Assembly: GCA_958496175.1 (NCBI GenBank)
Contig: OY292274.1
Coordinates: forward strand, 65,482,630 to 65,546,629
Direction of reading: 5' to 3'
DNA from: Sisyra terminalis
Taxonomy: Eukaryota > Arthropoda > Insecta > Neuroptera > Sisyridae
DNA: 64,000 nucleotides
In this document: piece by piece, positions 37,377 to 49,924 of the stretch
Position numbering within the stretch: position 1 is the first letter of the stretch
Layout: each line of letters opens with the position of its first letter
Notes under the pieces: model-generated
The model's database searches: none
Seen by the model: the letters and a program-made list of their open reading frames with translations, nothing else
What the model was told of the DNA's origin: nothing
Position numbers and translations under genes: made by a program

Positions 37377-38231
37377 CCATTTAAATAACATGGGAACAAT
37401 ATTCTCTTGCACTTTGGAATTTTATAGCTCACGTTGGTGACAATATTTCGGAATGACCCAGGTATATTCTTGTAGAAAATTGAACGATCTACAAAAAAGG
37501 TCTCGTGCAAGTTTTTAATATATTTATTCCTTCAAAAGTTATTCGAGGTCAAAGTTGAACTAACGAGAAATTTTAATATTTTTTCAATTTTTTGACGCAA
37601 CCTTCAATTTTATGAGAAAATTTTATAGGGCATTTTTTGGAGAGCACTTTTTTTTCTATAACTTATCTCTATAAAAGTTTTTGATATTTTTCACAGGTTC
37701 TAAGTTATTTGATTAAAATAAAAAAAAAATTATATCAACAATATAATAGTTCAGGGAATTTTCAGTTTAATGCAAATAACTTAGGACCTGTGAAAAATAT
37801 AAAAATCTTTTATAGAGATAAGTTATAGAAAAAAGTGCTGTACAAAAAATGCCCTATAAAATTGATGGTTGCGTCAAAAAATTGAAAAAATATTAAAATT
37901 TCTCTTTAGTTCAACTTTGACCTCGAATAACTTCTGAAGGAATAAATATATCAAAAACTTGTACGAGACCTTTTTTGTAGATCGTTCAATTTTCTACAAG
38001 AATATACCTTGGTCATTCCGAAATATTGTCACCAACGTGAGCTATAAAATTCCAAAGTGCAAAAGAATATTGTTTTCATATTATTTAAATGTAAAATCGA
38101 AATTTGCGATGCGGTACCTCTTAATATTAATATTACGAGCTTAAACTTTCACAGAATTTTTTTTTGTTATTCCCAACAATATTTTCGATATAATTAAGAA
38201 AAAAAAAATCATCATTTTTTTTGGATCAGTC
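37377..38231. mobile_element. Foldback family A, copy A2 (left end truncated)
   Basis: It starts inside the family A left arm at CATTTAAATAACATGGG and ends at GGATCAGTC followed by TA. The centre contains CTTAGGACCTGTGAAAAATA and its inverted partner. About 130 bp of the left terminus is missing. Confidence 0.85.
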
Positions 38232-39689
38232 TATTGCATATATAATGGAAATGATATCCAAACTTTAGATAAAGTAAAATTTTTAGGTAATGAATTTATC
38301 TAATAGATACCAATTTAACCAACAGGTGAATTACAGAAACAAATGCGAATCTATTAATAGACTACTGTATATCAGTCTACTGTATATTATATATCTACTT
38401 AAGAAATTCGCAGGTAATTTGCATCGTTTTTAAAAATATTTTAGGAAGAAATTATATTGTGAAAAAGGGATTTAAGTTACATAAATAAGTTGTAATTTTT
38501 TTTGTTCTTTTTTGTCATATAGCCTAGCCTGACGGGACAAAACGGAACATGTAAAAACATTATCGCTTTTATATAACCGCTATAAATAATAAATCTATTT
38601 GATAGGTGTAATTAATCGGAAAAACTAATATTTTGTTACGTTTTATTTTTCAGCGACAAACATCCGTCGACTAATACTAATTCGATCGAATCGGAAATGA
38701 TTTTTTCTCCTCTCAAATTGTTGTAGATTCGATTGTTTGATTTATAATTATATGGAAAGAAATCTCAATGGCTTGAAATCAGTGTAAATTCGATAATAGT
38801 ACTCATATGTGAGAGGTCAATTTTATTGGATTATTGGAAATACAACTGTGGATCGAAAGCACGTACAACACTTGCATTTATTTTCAACTCAATCGTTACG
38901 ATTTAGTTCAATTTTCCACAGAAATTCTCTGGTTTCGTTCACAAACGCAATATAGTCACGTTTCTAGTAAACTTTAATTTGAATATCCCTACTGAATTAG
39001 TCATTTATCTTTTTTGTTGTTCGTAATGAAGAAACATGGATTTCACTGAGGTAATTTCTTATTTATTTTTTTTTTTAGATTTATCGAAGAATGGATGATA
39101 TCATTGGTGATTGGCGATACTGAAATTGTGCCAGTATGGATTTTATTGTTCGGAACGGTTGGGAGGTGTACGAAAGAATTGTTTTTTTCTGATGGTTTTT
39201 TTCTTGGTTTGAAAAAAAAATCGTATGACTCAGAGGCAAGTCGTCAGCAAATAGTTAGACGTGTTGAAATCATTATCAAGCAAAATAAGAACTTGGTACC
39301 TACATAATGGTGAAGGCCCTAAACGAACACGTGGCTTATCAAAGATATAATATTGCAACGTGGGTGTTCACTGTTGATTTTTTTTTTTTTTTTTTGTTAA
39401 ACATGCAATAGGGCATTATATTGTACTATATGGGAATGGAACGAAGATTTGCGTCTTATTTAAAAAACATTTCCTTTTAATACATATGTCGTTGATTGTG
39501 AGAAATTAAACAATATCAAGTTCGATTATTAACTTTGGATTTCAAAGAGAAAAAATCCGATTTCTTTGTGGTTCGCATTACTCATACGACAGCAGCTGCA
39601 TATGATTTGTGTTAAATTTTTTTTCATAGCACCTAAAGAAAAATTAGTTGGTGATAACCATTAAATAACACATGAAAATAGGTAAAAAA
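38232..39689. other. Intergenic, less AT-rich segment at 38640-39000
   Basis: 38640-39000 has higher sequence complexity than its flanks and no repeat match within the window, so it could hold regulatory DNA or a non-coding exon. That is speculation. The 70-codon plus-strand frame at 39095-39307 has no recognisable domain. Confidence 0.35.
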
Positions 39690-39923
39690 TTCAAGAAAAA
39701 TATCAAAAGACAAATCTAATTTTTCTCTGATTTTTTAGGTCATATGTTACTACCGGAACACCAGACTATCATGTGATTTCTCATGTATCATTGAGTAATT
39801 TATTTTATCAACTCAAAAACCTGGAAAATATGAATAATTGGTGTACCAATTGGCGAATATGCAACAGTTAATGCAGCACTTAAAAAATAAAATCTAAGCC
39901 ATTTTCTAAACATATTAAAGTAA
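39690..39923 (+). repeat. Imperfect direct repeat, unit 1
   Basis: AAATTCAAGAAAAATAT, GACAAATCTAATTTTTCTCT, ACCGGAACACC, AATGCAGCACTTAAA and AAACATATTAAAGTAA recur with drift at 40915-41113. The second unit lacks some internal sequence. Confidence 0.75.
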
Positions 39924-40112
39924 GGGGACATCCATTAATTACTTGAGGCTTTAGGGGGGAGGTAGGGGATCAAGGAAAATTTCGGTCAATCTCACATGGG
40001 AGATAAATGGTTTCGATTAATATCATGTAATTTTTTCCGCAAAAAATTGCGACAATACTGAGTTAATTTAAGTAAAAAATGTTCCTCCACTAAAATATTA
40101 CTAAATCATATA

Positions 40113-40588
40113 AGAACCATTTATTTTGAAAGTGAGTTAAGTCCATTTCAAGAACAATTCCTATAGTATTATCATTGTTAACCATAGGAACATAAGATAC
40201 TAAGAAGGAGGGAATAATTGGCGTTTTTGTTAACATCTAAAATGAAATCAAAAACCAGTAATTTCTAAAAATTTAGCAGTTAAATAATTAATATACTTTG
40301 TTCTAGTTACAAGAAGAAAAATTACCATATAAACCAGCGGTTCCTAACCTTTTTCAGCCGCGGACCCCCAAAGAAATCAAGCATAATGCAAAAGACCCCT
40401 GAGTGGAAAAAAGGTGCAATTTTCGGACAATATTATATTTTAGTATTCCTTCATTAAATTAAAAAACAAAAAACATACTTTTTCAAATGGGACAGTGGAC
40501 CCCCAGGGGTCCGCGGGCCACAGGTTAGGATACAATGATATAGACCATCCGTAAAATGGACTTACGCCACTTTCAAAATAAACGAGTC
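40113..40588. mobile_element. Element X, copy 2, inside the Harbinger-like element
   Basis: TTATTTTGAAAGTGAG and GTCCATTTCAAGAAC at the left are inverted at the right (TAAAATGGACTTACGCCAC, AAAATAAACGAGTC). The interior matches X copy 1, which lacks the hAT insertion seen here. Confidence 0.82.
40335..40537. mobile_element. Non-autonomous hAT element, copy H2, inside element X
   Basis: The ends CAGCGGTTCCTAACC and GGTTAGGATACAATG are inverted, with 8-bp flanks atataaac (40327-40334) and atatagac (40538-40545). X copy 1 has the uninterrupted site CCATATAGACC. It is the shorter sister of H1. Confidence 0.9.
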
Positions 40589-40914
40589 ATTTAATAATAT
40601 TCATTGCGGTTGAATTATGTACTGATAGAAAAATGTACTATTTATTAATAAATTCATTTTTTGGTAAGCAATTTAATTATTTATTAAATAGGAACAAATA
40701 TTTTTTAAGATTCAATAAGTATTCGTTATCTTTTTATAAATATTTATTAATAGTAAATAAATTTTTTGTATTTACACTCCAAATATTCATTTTTAAAAAC
40801 GTCACGTGAGATTAGAGGCGGGGAAGATTATTACCAATGGGGGAATCGAAAATAGCAAAAATTGCCTCATATATTTAATGGATGCCCCCTAACTTATATA
40901 ATTTATTTGTAAAA

Positions 40915-41113
40915 AATTCAAGAAAATATTTAAAGACAAATCTAATTTTTCTCTAATGTTTTAGTCCTTATATTACTATCGAAACACCCGGATACCATCT
41001 ACTGGAAAACCTAGAAATATGAATATTTAGTGTACCGATTAGAGAATATGTGACAGTATAAATGCAGCACTTAAACACTAAGTCCTAAGCCATTTCCCAA
41101 ACATATTCAAGTA
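40915..41113 (+). repeat. Imperfect direct repeat, unit 2
   Basis: Second copy of the 39690-39923 unit. The Harbinger-like element lies between the two units, and a palindrome starts at 41115 immediately after this one. Confidence 0.75.
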
Positions 41114-41114
41114 A

Positions 41115-41514
41115 TGTGTATACAATATATAGAATATATTGCGGTCCAATTTATGTAGTATGATTTAATATAATAATATAGAAAAATCATACAATGAATC
41201 ATAAATTTGAACAGAAGTTCAAACAAAAATATTTGTGGCGTATTGCCCAGATACGTATTTCGATTGCCAAGCAATCTTCCGCAGTGGTCACCAAGTATTT
41301 TGGATCACTCTTTCCACATGAATCATCACAAAGCAGTTACGGAGTGATCCAAACTACTTGATGACCACTGAGGAAGATTGCTTGGTAATCGAAATACGTA
41401 TCTGGGCAAAATCTTTGTTTGAACTTCTGTTCATGACATGATTTTTTATATTATTATTATATTAAATTATACTACGTAAATTGGACCGCAATATATTCTA
41501 TATATTGTATACAC
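41115..41514. repeat. 400-bp palindrome
   Basis: TGTATACAATATATAGAATA at the left edge is inverted at the right edge (TATTCTATATATTGTATACA). Inner words AAGCAATCTTCC, GATACGTATTTCGATT and GAACAGAAGTTCAAAC also pair. The arms are about 190 bp around a short centre near 41310. It could be a foldback transposon; the termini show no clear target duplication. Confidence 0.85.
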
Positions 41515-41699
41515 AGTATAACTGTTCAAAGTCAATGAAAAAAATTTATTTTGATTATTCAAGTACTTATATAAGTCACTTATTTTGAAAATAGTCTAAG
41601 TTCACTTTGAGGATGACCATATATAATCTGTATTTTTAAATTTGTGGAACATATTATTAACTATCAAAGAAGTTATACTTAACTGTTGTGGAAAAAAAG

Positions 41700-41864
41700 T
41701 TTACTATCATGGTATTCTTTTTTAGGCTTTTTGTAATAATTGTGAAGAAAATTAGAGTTCCGCCGTCGGAATATTGCATTTTTAAGTGTTCTGCACATTT
41801 TAATACTAATTTTATGGTCCTACGATTTTTTTTTGAAAAAAATCGTGATATGACAAAATTACCG
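41700..41864. mobile_element. Fragment of element G arm
   Basis: ATTAGAGTTCCGCC, GGAATATTGCATTTTTAAGT and ATATGACAAAATTACC match the right arm of element G near 27050-27215, with point changes. Confidence 0.8.
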
Positions 41865-42324
41865 TAAATACTACTCAAATTATGAACAACAAATTAACAA
41901 TTTTCAGAACTTTTGGTCAGACCCAATAAAATTTCTTGACTTTCATTTGGACATCCTGAATTCAGAAACTTACTTCCTTTTGCATAATGGGAGATATATA
42001 AAGATCACCCATTGCAATTATGGGGAAACTTTGAAGCTTTTTTGTCTTATAGGACTTGTGGGGTAAGAAATTTAAAATTGTAATTAAAACAATGTTAAAT
42101 CCATCACAATGATAATTATTAGATAAATAAATAAATATTAGAAACTATTTATATATTCACTTTTACTGGATTTACTGAATTTGTCTGGAAATTAGAAATC
42201 TTTTCCATTTTTCAAATGAATCACTAACGACTAAAGCCAATTTTTATAAGTGTCGTCATATTGTTCCACAGTTGGAAAATGTAGCAAAAAATTGATATAA
42301 ATAAAATTCAATACGAATTGTTGC

Positions 42325-42551
42325 CAGGCCCCGCTCTAGCAAATTTGCCGCCCTGGGCAAGATGAAAAAATGCCGCCCCTTCAGGGTTGCAAAAACACAG
42401 AGTTTTAATATCACAAAATTTTTAATTTTTTGGAAAAATACTTTTTTAACTAAAAACTAATTTTTTCACATTTTTGTTGCACAAAATGCCGCCCCTGAAA
42501 TTTTCCGCCCCGGGCGACCGCCCGGGTTGCCCACCCCTAAAGCGGGGGCTG
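42325..42551. mobile_element. GC-rich hAT MITE, 227 bp
   Basis: The ends CAGGCCCCGCTCTAG and CTAAAGCGGGGGCTG are inverted, with an 8-bp duplication attgttgc / attgctgc (42317-42324, 42552-42559; one mismatch). Subterminal repeats TGCCGCCCC and GGGCGACCGCCCGGG stand out from the AT-rich flanks. Confidence 0.88.
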
Positions 42552-43800
42552 ATTGCTGCTTATGCAAAATCATCACAAATCCACACATTGGACTTATACA
42601 GTCTTCAACATTAAAACAATGCTTCCCTCTTATTTTTCTATCGACAAATCCTCACGTACATGTTGACAATAATGGCGTTCTTAACATATCAATACGAAAA
42701 TTTAGTACTTTACAACCGAAAACGACAAATAAAACCCTCACAAAAAGTGCCCCGTTTTTTTTTTTTTTTTTTTTTTTTTGACTGAGCAGTCAAGAAACTG
42801 TTGGATGAAATGCACAAAATTTATGAACTAAATGTCATAAAGTTGGTGCACTTTAGTTCGAAGATCATTTTTAATGGTTTGCAATAAACGCTTTCGACAT
42901 GTTTTATATGTAGTAATATGGTCGCTGTAAAAAGAACTTTTGTTTATTCATTTTATGAATAATTAAAATCTTAAAGTATATTTAGACATAATGCGTGTGA
43001 CTATTTGCAAATATTTTGACAAATTGCATTATAACTCCCAACAAATATACATTTCAAGTCGTCAAAACTTTAATGTTGACAGATTTGTACTTTAAATACT
43101 ATGACCGTTTTGTACGGGTTAATGATATTTTCTTTATGGAATTAGAGAAAAAAGTAATGAAATTTACTCTTAATTAAATCAGCTTTTATAGGATTAATTA
43201 TTTGTTCACTTCTTCTAGAGCCTGAGGCGAAAATGCACCCCTTTGTATTTCTTTAGGTCCGGATTTCAACCGAAATATAATACTATTTGTAACAATACAA
43301 AGGCCTAGTAATTTGATATGATTACCGATATCACATTGTAAATGAAAAATTAAAAAGTCAATATTTGCAAAAATTGGATTTTTTTGTCGTTGATAAGTAC
43401 AATAATTATTCAAACAATTTTTAAACATTAATTCCATTTGAATTTTGAAGCACACAATAATTCATCAGATTCGAGAAAACTTCGAAATAAAAATGCCATA
43501 TGAGCCGTTTAATTTGAAAGTGGTCTAAATCTCATTTCAAGAACGGTTTACTTAGCAACTTTTGTATTTATAACGAGAACAAAGTCGATATTTGATTTGT
43601 TAAATTTTCCCATACTACAAAATTACCGTATTTACGTTAGAAAAAAATGGTTTTTTATTATTATTTTTATTATTCTTCTTTAATATAATTAAAAATATGG
43701 TTTCAATCCACTACCGTAGTCCTTTCCAGTAGTGCCTGAACTGGCACACCAGTTATAAGTGGTATGTGATAACTAAAATATAATATAATTATAAATACTC
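42552..43800. other. Intergenic, no gene recognised
   Basis: It contains a 22-bp poly-T run near 42758 and a weak element-X-like terminus near 43500-43550 (TTTGAAAGTGGTCTAAAT). The 85-codon minus-strand frame at 43198-43455 has no recognised domain. Confidence 0.4.
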
Positions 43801-44806
43801 GACTGATCCAAAAAAAAATATGTTTTTTTTTCTTAAATATATCGAAAATATTGTTGGGAATGGCAAAAAAAAATCCTGTGAAAGTTTAAGCTCTTAATAT
43901 TAATATTAAGAGGTGCCGCATCGCAAATTTCGATTTTACATTTAAATAACATGGGAACAATATTCTCTTGCACTTTGGAATTTTATAGCTCACCTTGGTG
44001 TCAATATTTCGGAATGACCAAGGTATATTCTTGTAGAAAATTGAACGATCTACAAAAAAGGTCTTGTACAAGTTTTTGATATATTTATTCCTTCAAAAGT
44101 TATTGGAGGTCAAAGTTGAACTAAAGAGAAATTTTAATATTTTTTCAATTTTTTGACGCAACCATCAATTTTATGAGAAAATTTTATGGGACATTTTTTG
44201 TAGAGCACTTTTTTTCTATAATTTATCTTTATAAAAGTTTTTGATATTTTTCACAAGTCCTAATTTATTTAATTAAAATAAAAAAAAATATGTTAAAAAC
44301 ATAATAATTCAGGGAATTTTCAGTTTAATGCAAATAACTTAGAACCTGTGAAAAATATCAAAAACTTTTACAGAGATAAGTTATAGGAAAAAAGTGCTCT
44401 ACAAAAAAAGTCCTATAAACTTTTCTCATAAATTTGATGGTTGCGTCAAAAAATTGAAAAAATATTAAAATTTCTCTTTAGTTCAACTTTGACCTCAAAT
44501 AACTTTTGAAGGAATAAATACATCAAAAACTTGTGTAAGAGACCTTTTTTGTAGATCGTTCAATTTTCTACAAGAATATACCTTGGTTATTCCGAAATAT
44601 TGTCACCAACGTGAGCTATAAAATTCCAAAGTGCAAGAGAATATTGTTCCCATGTTATTTAAATGGAAAATCGAAATTTGCGATGCGGCACCTCTTAATA
44701 TTAATATTAAGAGCTTAAACTTTCACAGGATTGTTTTTTTGTCATTCCCCACAATATTTTCGATATAATTAAGAAAAAAAAATCATAATTTTTTTTTGAA
44801 TCAGTC
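43801..44806. mobile_element. Foldback family A, copy A3 (most complete)
   Basis: The ends GACTGATCCAAAAA and TTTTTGAATCAGTC are inverted, with TA at the right flank. Two arms of about 470 bp face each other around a centre near 44300 that contains ATTCAGGGAATTTTCAG. This is the best reference copy of the family. Confidence 0.88.
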
Positions 44807-44867
44807 TAATATATATAAAAGAAAGTCATGTTAGCTACACTATTTATAACAAAAAAGGTTTCCAACA

Positions 44868-45604
44868 AGTTTTTGATATATTTATTCCTTCAAAAGTTAT
44901 TCGAGGTCAAAGTTGAATTAAAGAGAAATTTAAATATTTGTCAATTTTTTGATGCAACCATCAATTTTATGAGAAAATTGTATAGGATATTTTTTGTAGA
45001 GCACTTTTTTTTCTATAACTTATCTCCATAAATATTTTTGATATTTTTCACAGGTCCTAACTTATTTGCATTAAACTGAAAATGCCCTAAATTATTATAT
45101 TTTTAACATAAAAATTATGTTTTTTATTTTAATTAAATAACTTAGGACCTGTGAAAAATATCAAAAACTTTTATGGAGATAAGTTATAGGAAAAAAAATC
45201 CTCTAAAAAAAATGTCCAATAAAATTTTCTCATAAAATTGATGGTTGCGTCAAAAAATTGAAAAAATATTAAAATTTCTCTTTAGTTCAACTTTGACCTC
45301 GAATAAACATTTGAAGGAATAAATATATCAAAAACTTGTACGAGACCTTTTTTGTAGATCGTTCAATTTTCTACAAGAATATACCTTGGTAATTCCGAAA
45401 TATTGTCACCAACGTGAGCTATAAAATTCCAAAGTGCAAGACAATATTGTTCCCATGATATTTAAATGGAAAATCGAAATTTGCGATGCGGCACGTCTTA
45501 ATATTAATATTAAGAGCTTAAACTTTCACAGGATTTTTTTTGTCATTCCCAACCATATTTTCGATATAGTTAAGAAAAAAAAACATATTTTTTTTTAATC
45601 AGTC
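44868..45604. mobile_element. Foldback family A, copy A4 (left end truncated)
   Basis: It begins inside the left arm near ACAAGTTTTTGATATATTT and ends at AATCAGTC followed by TA. It lies only about 60 bp from copy A3 and in the same orientation. Confidence 0.85.
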
Positions 45605-48090
45605 TAATAAACACAATTACCTTTTAATATCGAAATACTTAATAAGCAAACGTATGTGTTGCACCCTTGCAAAGGCAAGGACAAATAATATAAAGTTGTA
45701 GTGGAATACAAATATAATAATTATTGTCTCAAATTTGAACAATCATGTCATTAGTTTCAACTGTCACTATGTCCAATTTTATTTAAACTGCCGTTTAATA
45801 GTTAATGCAGTTCATGACCAGAAATGGTTTGAAACCCTTGATTTAGTACGTTAGTAATTGAATAATCTATAAAGTAAATTACCGAACAAAATAATTCAAT
45901 TTTACAGAATTTATAAAACCAAAATGAATTGTTTTATGGCTTTTAAAAATTCGTTTGAATCGAATCATAAAATCCTACTGCAAATCTCCGAGAATAATAC
46001 TAATCATTGCCAATATACCTAAGTATACGTTACGCGCCAATTTCGAATTTGTTTTACATTTAAGCAAAAAAATAAAGGGGCGTTCTTCCCTTTGTGCAAC
46101 TAATAGGGTCTGATGCATAAAATACTTGTGAACATTTAGTGATAATTAACCTGAAGGCAACACAAACCCTGCATTGTTTACGGCAATGTATCGTCTCACA
46201 TTACATAATAATAAAATAAGTATATAATAGATTTACATTGTTGGAATTACATTCATTAGGTAATTACCAGTAAGTCGGATTATGTGATTTGTAACTTATA
46301 CGTTTTTATTATCAACCTATACACTGATTCATACGTATTTTCTTTGGCCTATTAAAAGTAGGAAAAAAATAAAATAACTTAGCCATTTCTTTGGAATTCA
46401 AAAATTAAATTAAGTATCAAATATTTTAACTAATTCCTATTTTTTTCTAGTAATAATTAGTTTTTTTTTAGATTTCACATAGTACACCTATTGATGCATT
46501 GGATTATATGGAAAAATTGCTTGCTTGCGGAATAAATTTTCATCCTGTACTACCCTAAGTCTGCACTTAGGTTGAAGATATTTGATGGGGGATTATTGCC
46601 AGCAGCAATTAAACATTGTTAAATTGTACGTGGAGGTTAAATACTGATATGGATCTCGAATTACCGTGGCTTTGGGGTATTGAAGATCTACTGGAAATTT
46701 AATCCAAATACCGATATTCGATACATGGAAGTGTCTAGAAGTTCAATGATTTTGACTGGGGTGCGTTTGGGAGCGCTTAATTAAGAGGTTGATAAATAAG
46801 GCAAATAATAAAATTAATTGTAACAAAAATAAGCTGTTAAAAGCTCCAGAAGATCAGGTTTAATTGAAAGTTAAAAAAAAAAAACTTAATCAATGCATTG
46901 AATATCTATTGCAAAAATTAAAGTCCCGTATTGGGATATCCTAGTGATGTCCTAAGAATAGCTTAGCTGAGTCTAAAATTTGAATATTTCATAAATAAAA
47001 TTAGAAATGCCACGAATAGTAATTTGACCGAATATTCGGCGACACTTAGTACCGTTAGCGAGTAAAGTTTAAAGTTTGACCAACTTTATAATTTAACTTT
47101 ATAATTTGTGAGGAAAAGCGAAATCATTTGCTATCAACAAACGCTGAAAAATTTGTTTTCATTCATCATAACTTACCACTGATAGATTTTAAGTATTAAT
47201 ATGCTATGGTAAAATAAATTTATAAGTTAAAAGCTATTGGTGAAATAAAAGCCTTTCTGAGTAATTTTATGCCTTTTTTCCTAATTTACTGTTCGGTGTG
47301 AATAGGCGAACACCGAATAGTTTTCCAATATTAGTTTCATTTCTAATTTTTACCCATCACAACGTATCACAGATTGATTTTTATTTGGTAATAAGTGTAG
47401 AAATTTATGATTAAAATAAATATTAAGAGGATCGGAAAGTAATGTTATTGACATTCAATTGCCATTTATCGGTTTATAAGTAATTTCAAAGTCGTACCTA
47501 AAGACATTTTCTGGTTAGCGTGACTAGTTAACTCACAAAAGAATAAAAATATTTATTATTTTAAGCTCTATACTGAAATGGTTAAATAAATTCCCAAAAG
47601 AATACAAATTCGGTAGTATTTTATTTTTCTTATTCTTTTACGAAAAATATAATCATACTACATCATACATATAAAAAATATCGCCAAGTTCAATAAATTC
47701 GGTCTTAATTATGACTAAAAAAAGTCGTAAGTTATCAAAATTCTCGAATCAAAATAACCCCATCTCCCTTTTTCGATTCCCTAATGAACCTTTTTCCAAA
47801 AACTATTACACTATTGCACTGTATAACACAACCGCGAAATTGAAATTTGTACAATTGCACGAAACCCAGTTCTTCCATAATCATGTATAACCATTATATA
47901 TTTATAAACTTATTATTACAATATCTGAGTTTGAACTATATAATTAAACCATATTGGATAGTCCAGTGTTCACCATACACGATTTGCCGTATGCCTTTTG
48001 CTTTGGAAGAGGATTTTAAATTTCTTTTATCATTATGATGATATGATTATTTATTATTTATCATTATGATCATTTCTGGCTGGAATTGCG
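45605..48090. other. Intergenic, no gene supported
   Basis: AT-rich. Near 46470 a long T tract followed by AG precedes a short open stretch (MEKLLACGINFHPVLP then a stop), and another open stretch reads MDLELPWLWGIEDLLEI at about 46650. They could be decayed coding fragments; no family is recognised and flanking stops are frequent. Confidence 0.35.
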
Positions 48091-48097
48091 AACTTTT

Positions 48098-48180
48098 TTC
48101 GTGATCCCTTTCACGTACTTGCAAATAAAAGATATTGCCCCCCCCCCCCAAGAACAAAAATCCTGAATCCACCCTTGTCC
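48098..48180 (-). mobile_element. Solo terminus of a widespread DNA transposon type
   Basis: On the minus strand CAAGGGTGGATTCAGGATTT is followed by TTGTTCTTGGGGGG. Translated it gives GWIQDFCSWGGG, a peptide often mis-annotated as a gene because this transposon end is common in animal genomes (from memory of the family). No second end is seen. Confidence 0.45.
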
Positions 48181-48332
48181 GTTAGAGTATGAATTTTCAA
48201 AAAAAAATCTTATCACATGCATACTTCCTATAAGGAATACACCGAATATTAAAATTTCATCAGTCAGAGGAGTATATAAATACACAATTTTATATATGCA
48301 GGGTTTTAAAAATGTTTTTATTTTAAGCTTTA

Positions 48333-48371
48333 TTACTATTATTATTATTATTAGTAGTATTATTATTACAT
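48333..48371. repeat. TTA microsatellite
   Basis: Imperfect TTA/ATT tri-nucleotide run with two TAG/TAGTA interruptions. Confidence 0.85.
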
Positions 48372-49837
48372 TTTTTTCCTTAATATTTCCTTACTGAGCA
48401 ACCATAAGGATCTATTTACAACAACTTTGTAAAAAAAAAAGTTTACTGTCAGATTATTATCTATAAAAACATTTATATTTCAAAAGGGCAATTTTTTGTA
48501 CTTTAAATTAAATTACTGTGCTTTTTATTAGTTCAACTAAAAATATTAAAACAGATCATTTTTTAACTTTTTAATGATATATAACTCGCCTATCTAAAGT
48601 AATTTTTTTTTCATCCCTCAGTTTTTACGTAGGGGGTACATTCCCTTATTATTTTTAAGGAATGATAAATAGCCTAACGTGTGTGGGTAATTGTGTTGTA
48701 TCTTAGTATAAAGTTTCATTAAATTCGGTTGTTTCGTTCTTTAATTAAATCAAATCTTTCTTCTTTATAATAATAGATAGAAAATGACATTGCTTTCCGA
48801 TTCCGATTTTTCATGATTTGGTACAAGTACTTATTCTACAAGGCACTCTCTGGTAACATCTCACTCTCTACTTCGTTTTTTCAAAAATTCGCGAACTTTT
48901 TCCATTCGCAAATTTGTTAATAATTCAGTTTTGATTAATAATTGATCTTTTGTCGCTACATATTAATCACGGCTGATTTATTCGCGAATTTAGTTAAAAA
49001 CAAAATAGAAAATGAGACATTGAGTTAGTGGTATGTACAAAAGCTACTTGTACCCATGCTTTTATAAAATATTGTCTTATTTCTTCCCAATTATGCTTTA
49101 TATATTTAGACTTTGTACATATGATCAATATTCAATTCATGAATACGTTAATTTTAATCTATTTTGGTTAATTTTTGTTAAAAAAGAGTACTGGTATACT
49201 TTCTTTTACCCTCGAAAGTTTGTGAGCAACTATTTGAATATTTGTACTAACATTTATTAAATTTTATTATTTAGTACATCAACTATAACTTAAAATATTT
49301 ATAAACTCGTGTTTAAACTCAAAAAAACGATGAAATCTAAAAATAAAAAAAGGTTTCATTAAAATTTTCTCCAATTGCTAGCATTACATAAATGGCTTGG
49401 CAATTTTTCACTGGTTGATTTCGCTTCGCCATAAAAATTCATCAATAATAAAGAAAAAAAATTATCAGACGAGAACTTCTATGGAAATGTTTGCAAAAAT
49501 TTAGAGGTAATCGCAAAAATTAAAAAATATGAAGTAATTGTATCAATTTCAGTATACCAGTATTGTGTATTATTTTACTTTGGCTTTTTATTTTATTTTT
49601 GGGTACAAAATCATGAATTATATCCATTCCTTTTAATATTTCCAGTTAATTTTTATTTCCACGCTGAATGTTTATTTCTGAATATTTCAAATATGGCGGT
49701 AGATGTGAACACGTGATGAAAATAACGATATTTCGCAAAAGAGTGTATAAGGGGCAAAAACATACCAACTTGAAAAAAATTTCTCCCATGCATTCCTACC
49801 AACCCATTTCTAGTACTTGTATATTCTATTTTGACCA
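48372..49837. other. Intergenic, no gene recognised
   Basis: AT-rich. Near 48975-49030 words resembling the nested MITE of 24051-24274 (AAAACAAAATAGAAAATG, AGTGGTATGT) suggest a decayed copy. Confidence 0.35.
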
Positions 49838-49924
49838 AAATATTTATTCATTATATGAAAATTGTCTTTCATTTTCGCAAAAAAAAAAAAACGAAAAAAA
49901 CGAATTATTTTTCGACCAACCTAA
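49838..49924 (+). mobile_element. Solo right end of a mariner-like element
   Basis: AATATTTATTCATTATATG, AAAATTGTCTTTCATTTTCG, an A run and CGACCAACCTAA then TA parallel the right end of the mariner at 54249-55175. No left end or transposase is found beside it. The 187-codon plus-strand frame at 49668-50231 runs straight through this fragment. Confidence 0.75.

Larger units (their letters stand above)
39924..40889. mobile_element. PIF/Harbinger-like non-autonomous element
   Basis: The ends GGGGACATCCATTAATTACT and ATATTTAATGGATGCCCCC are inverted and flanked by TAA on both sides (39921-39923, 40890-40892). A TAA/TTA target duplication with G-rich termini is the PIF/Harbinger pattern. It separates the two direct-repeat units and itself contains element X copy 2. 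Confidence 0.75.

Noticed and set aside
46460..46720. Possible exon after the T-rich acceptor near 46470
   Set aside because: The open stretches are short, interrupted by stops and match no family; no donor or partner exon could be paired.
48070..48285. 71-codon minus-strand frame with GWIQDF
   Set aside because: The peptide comes from a common transposon terminus and is not a host gene.
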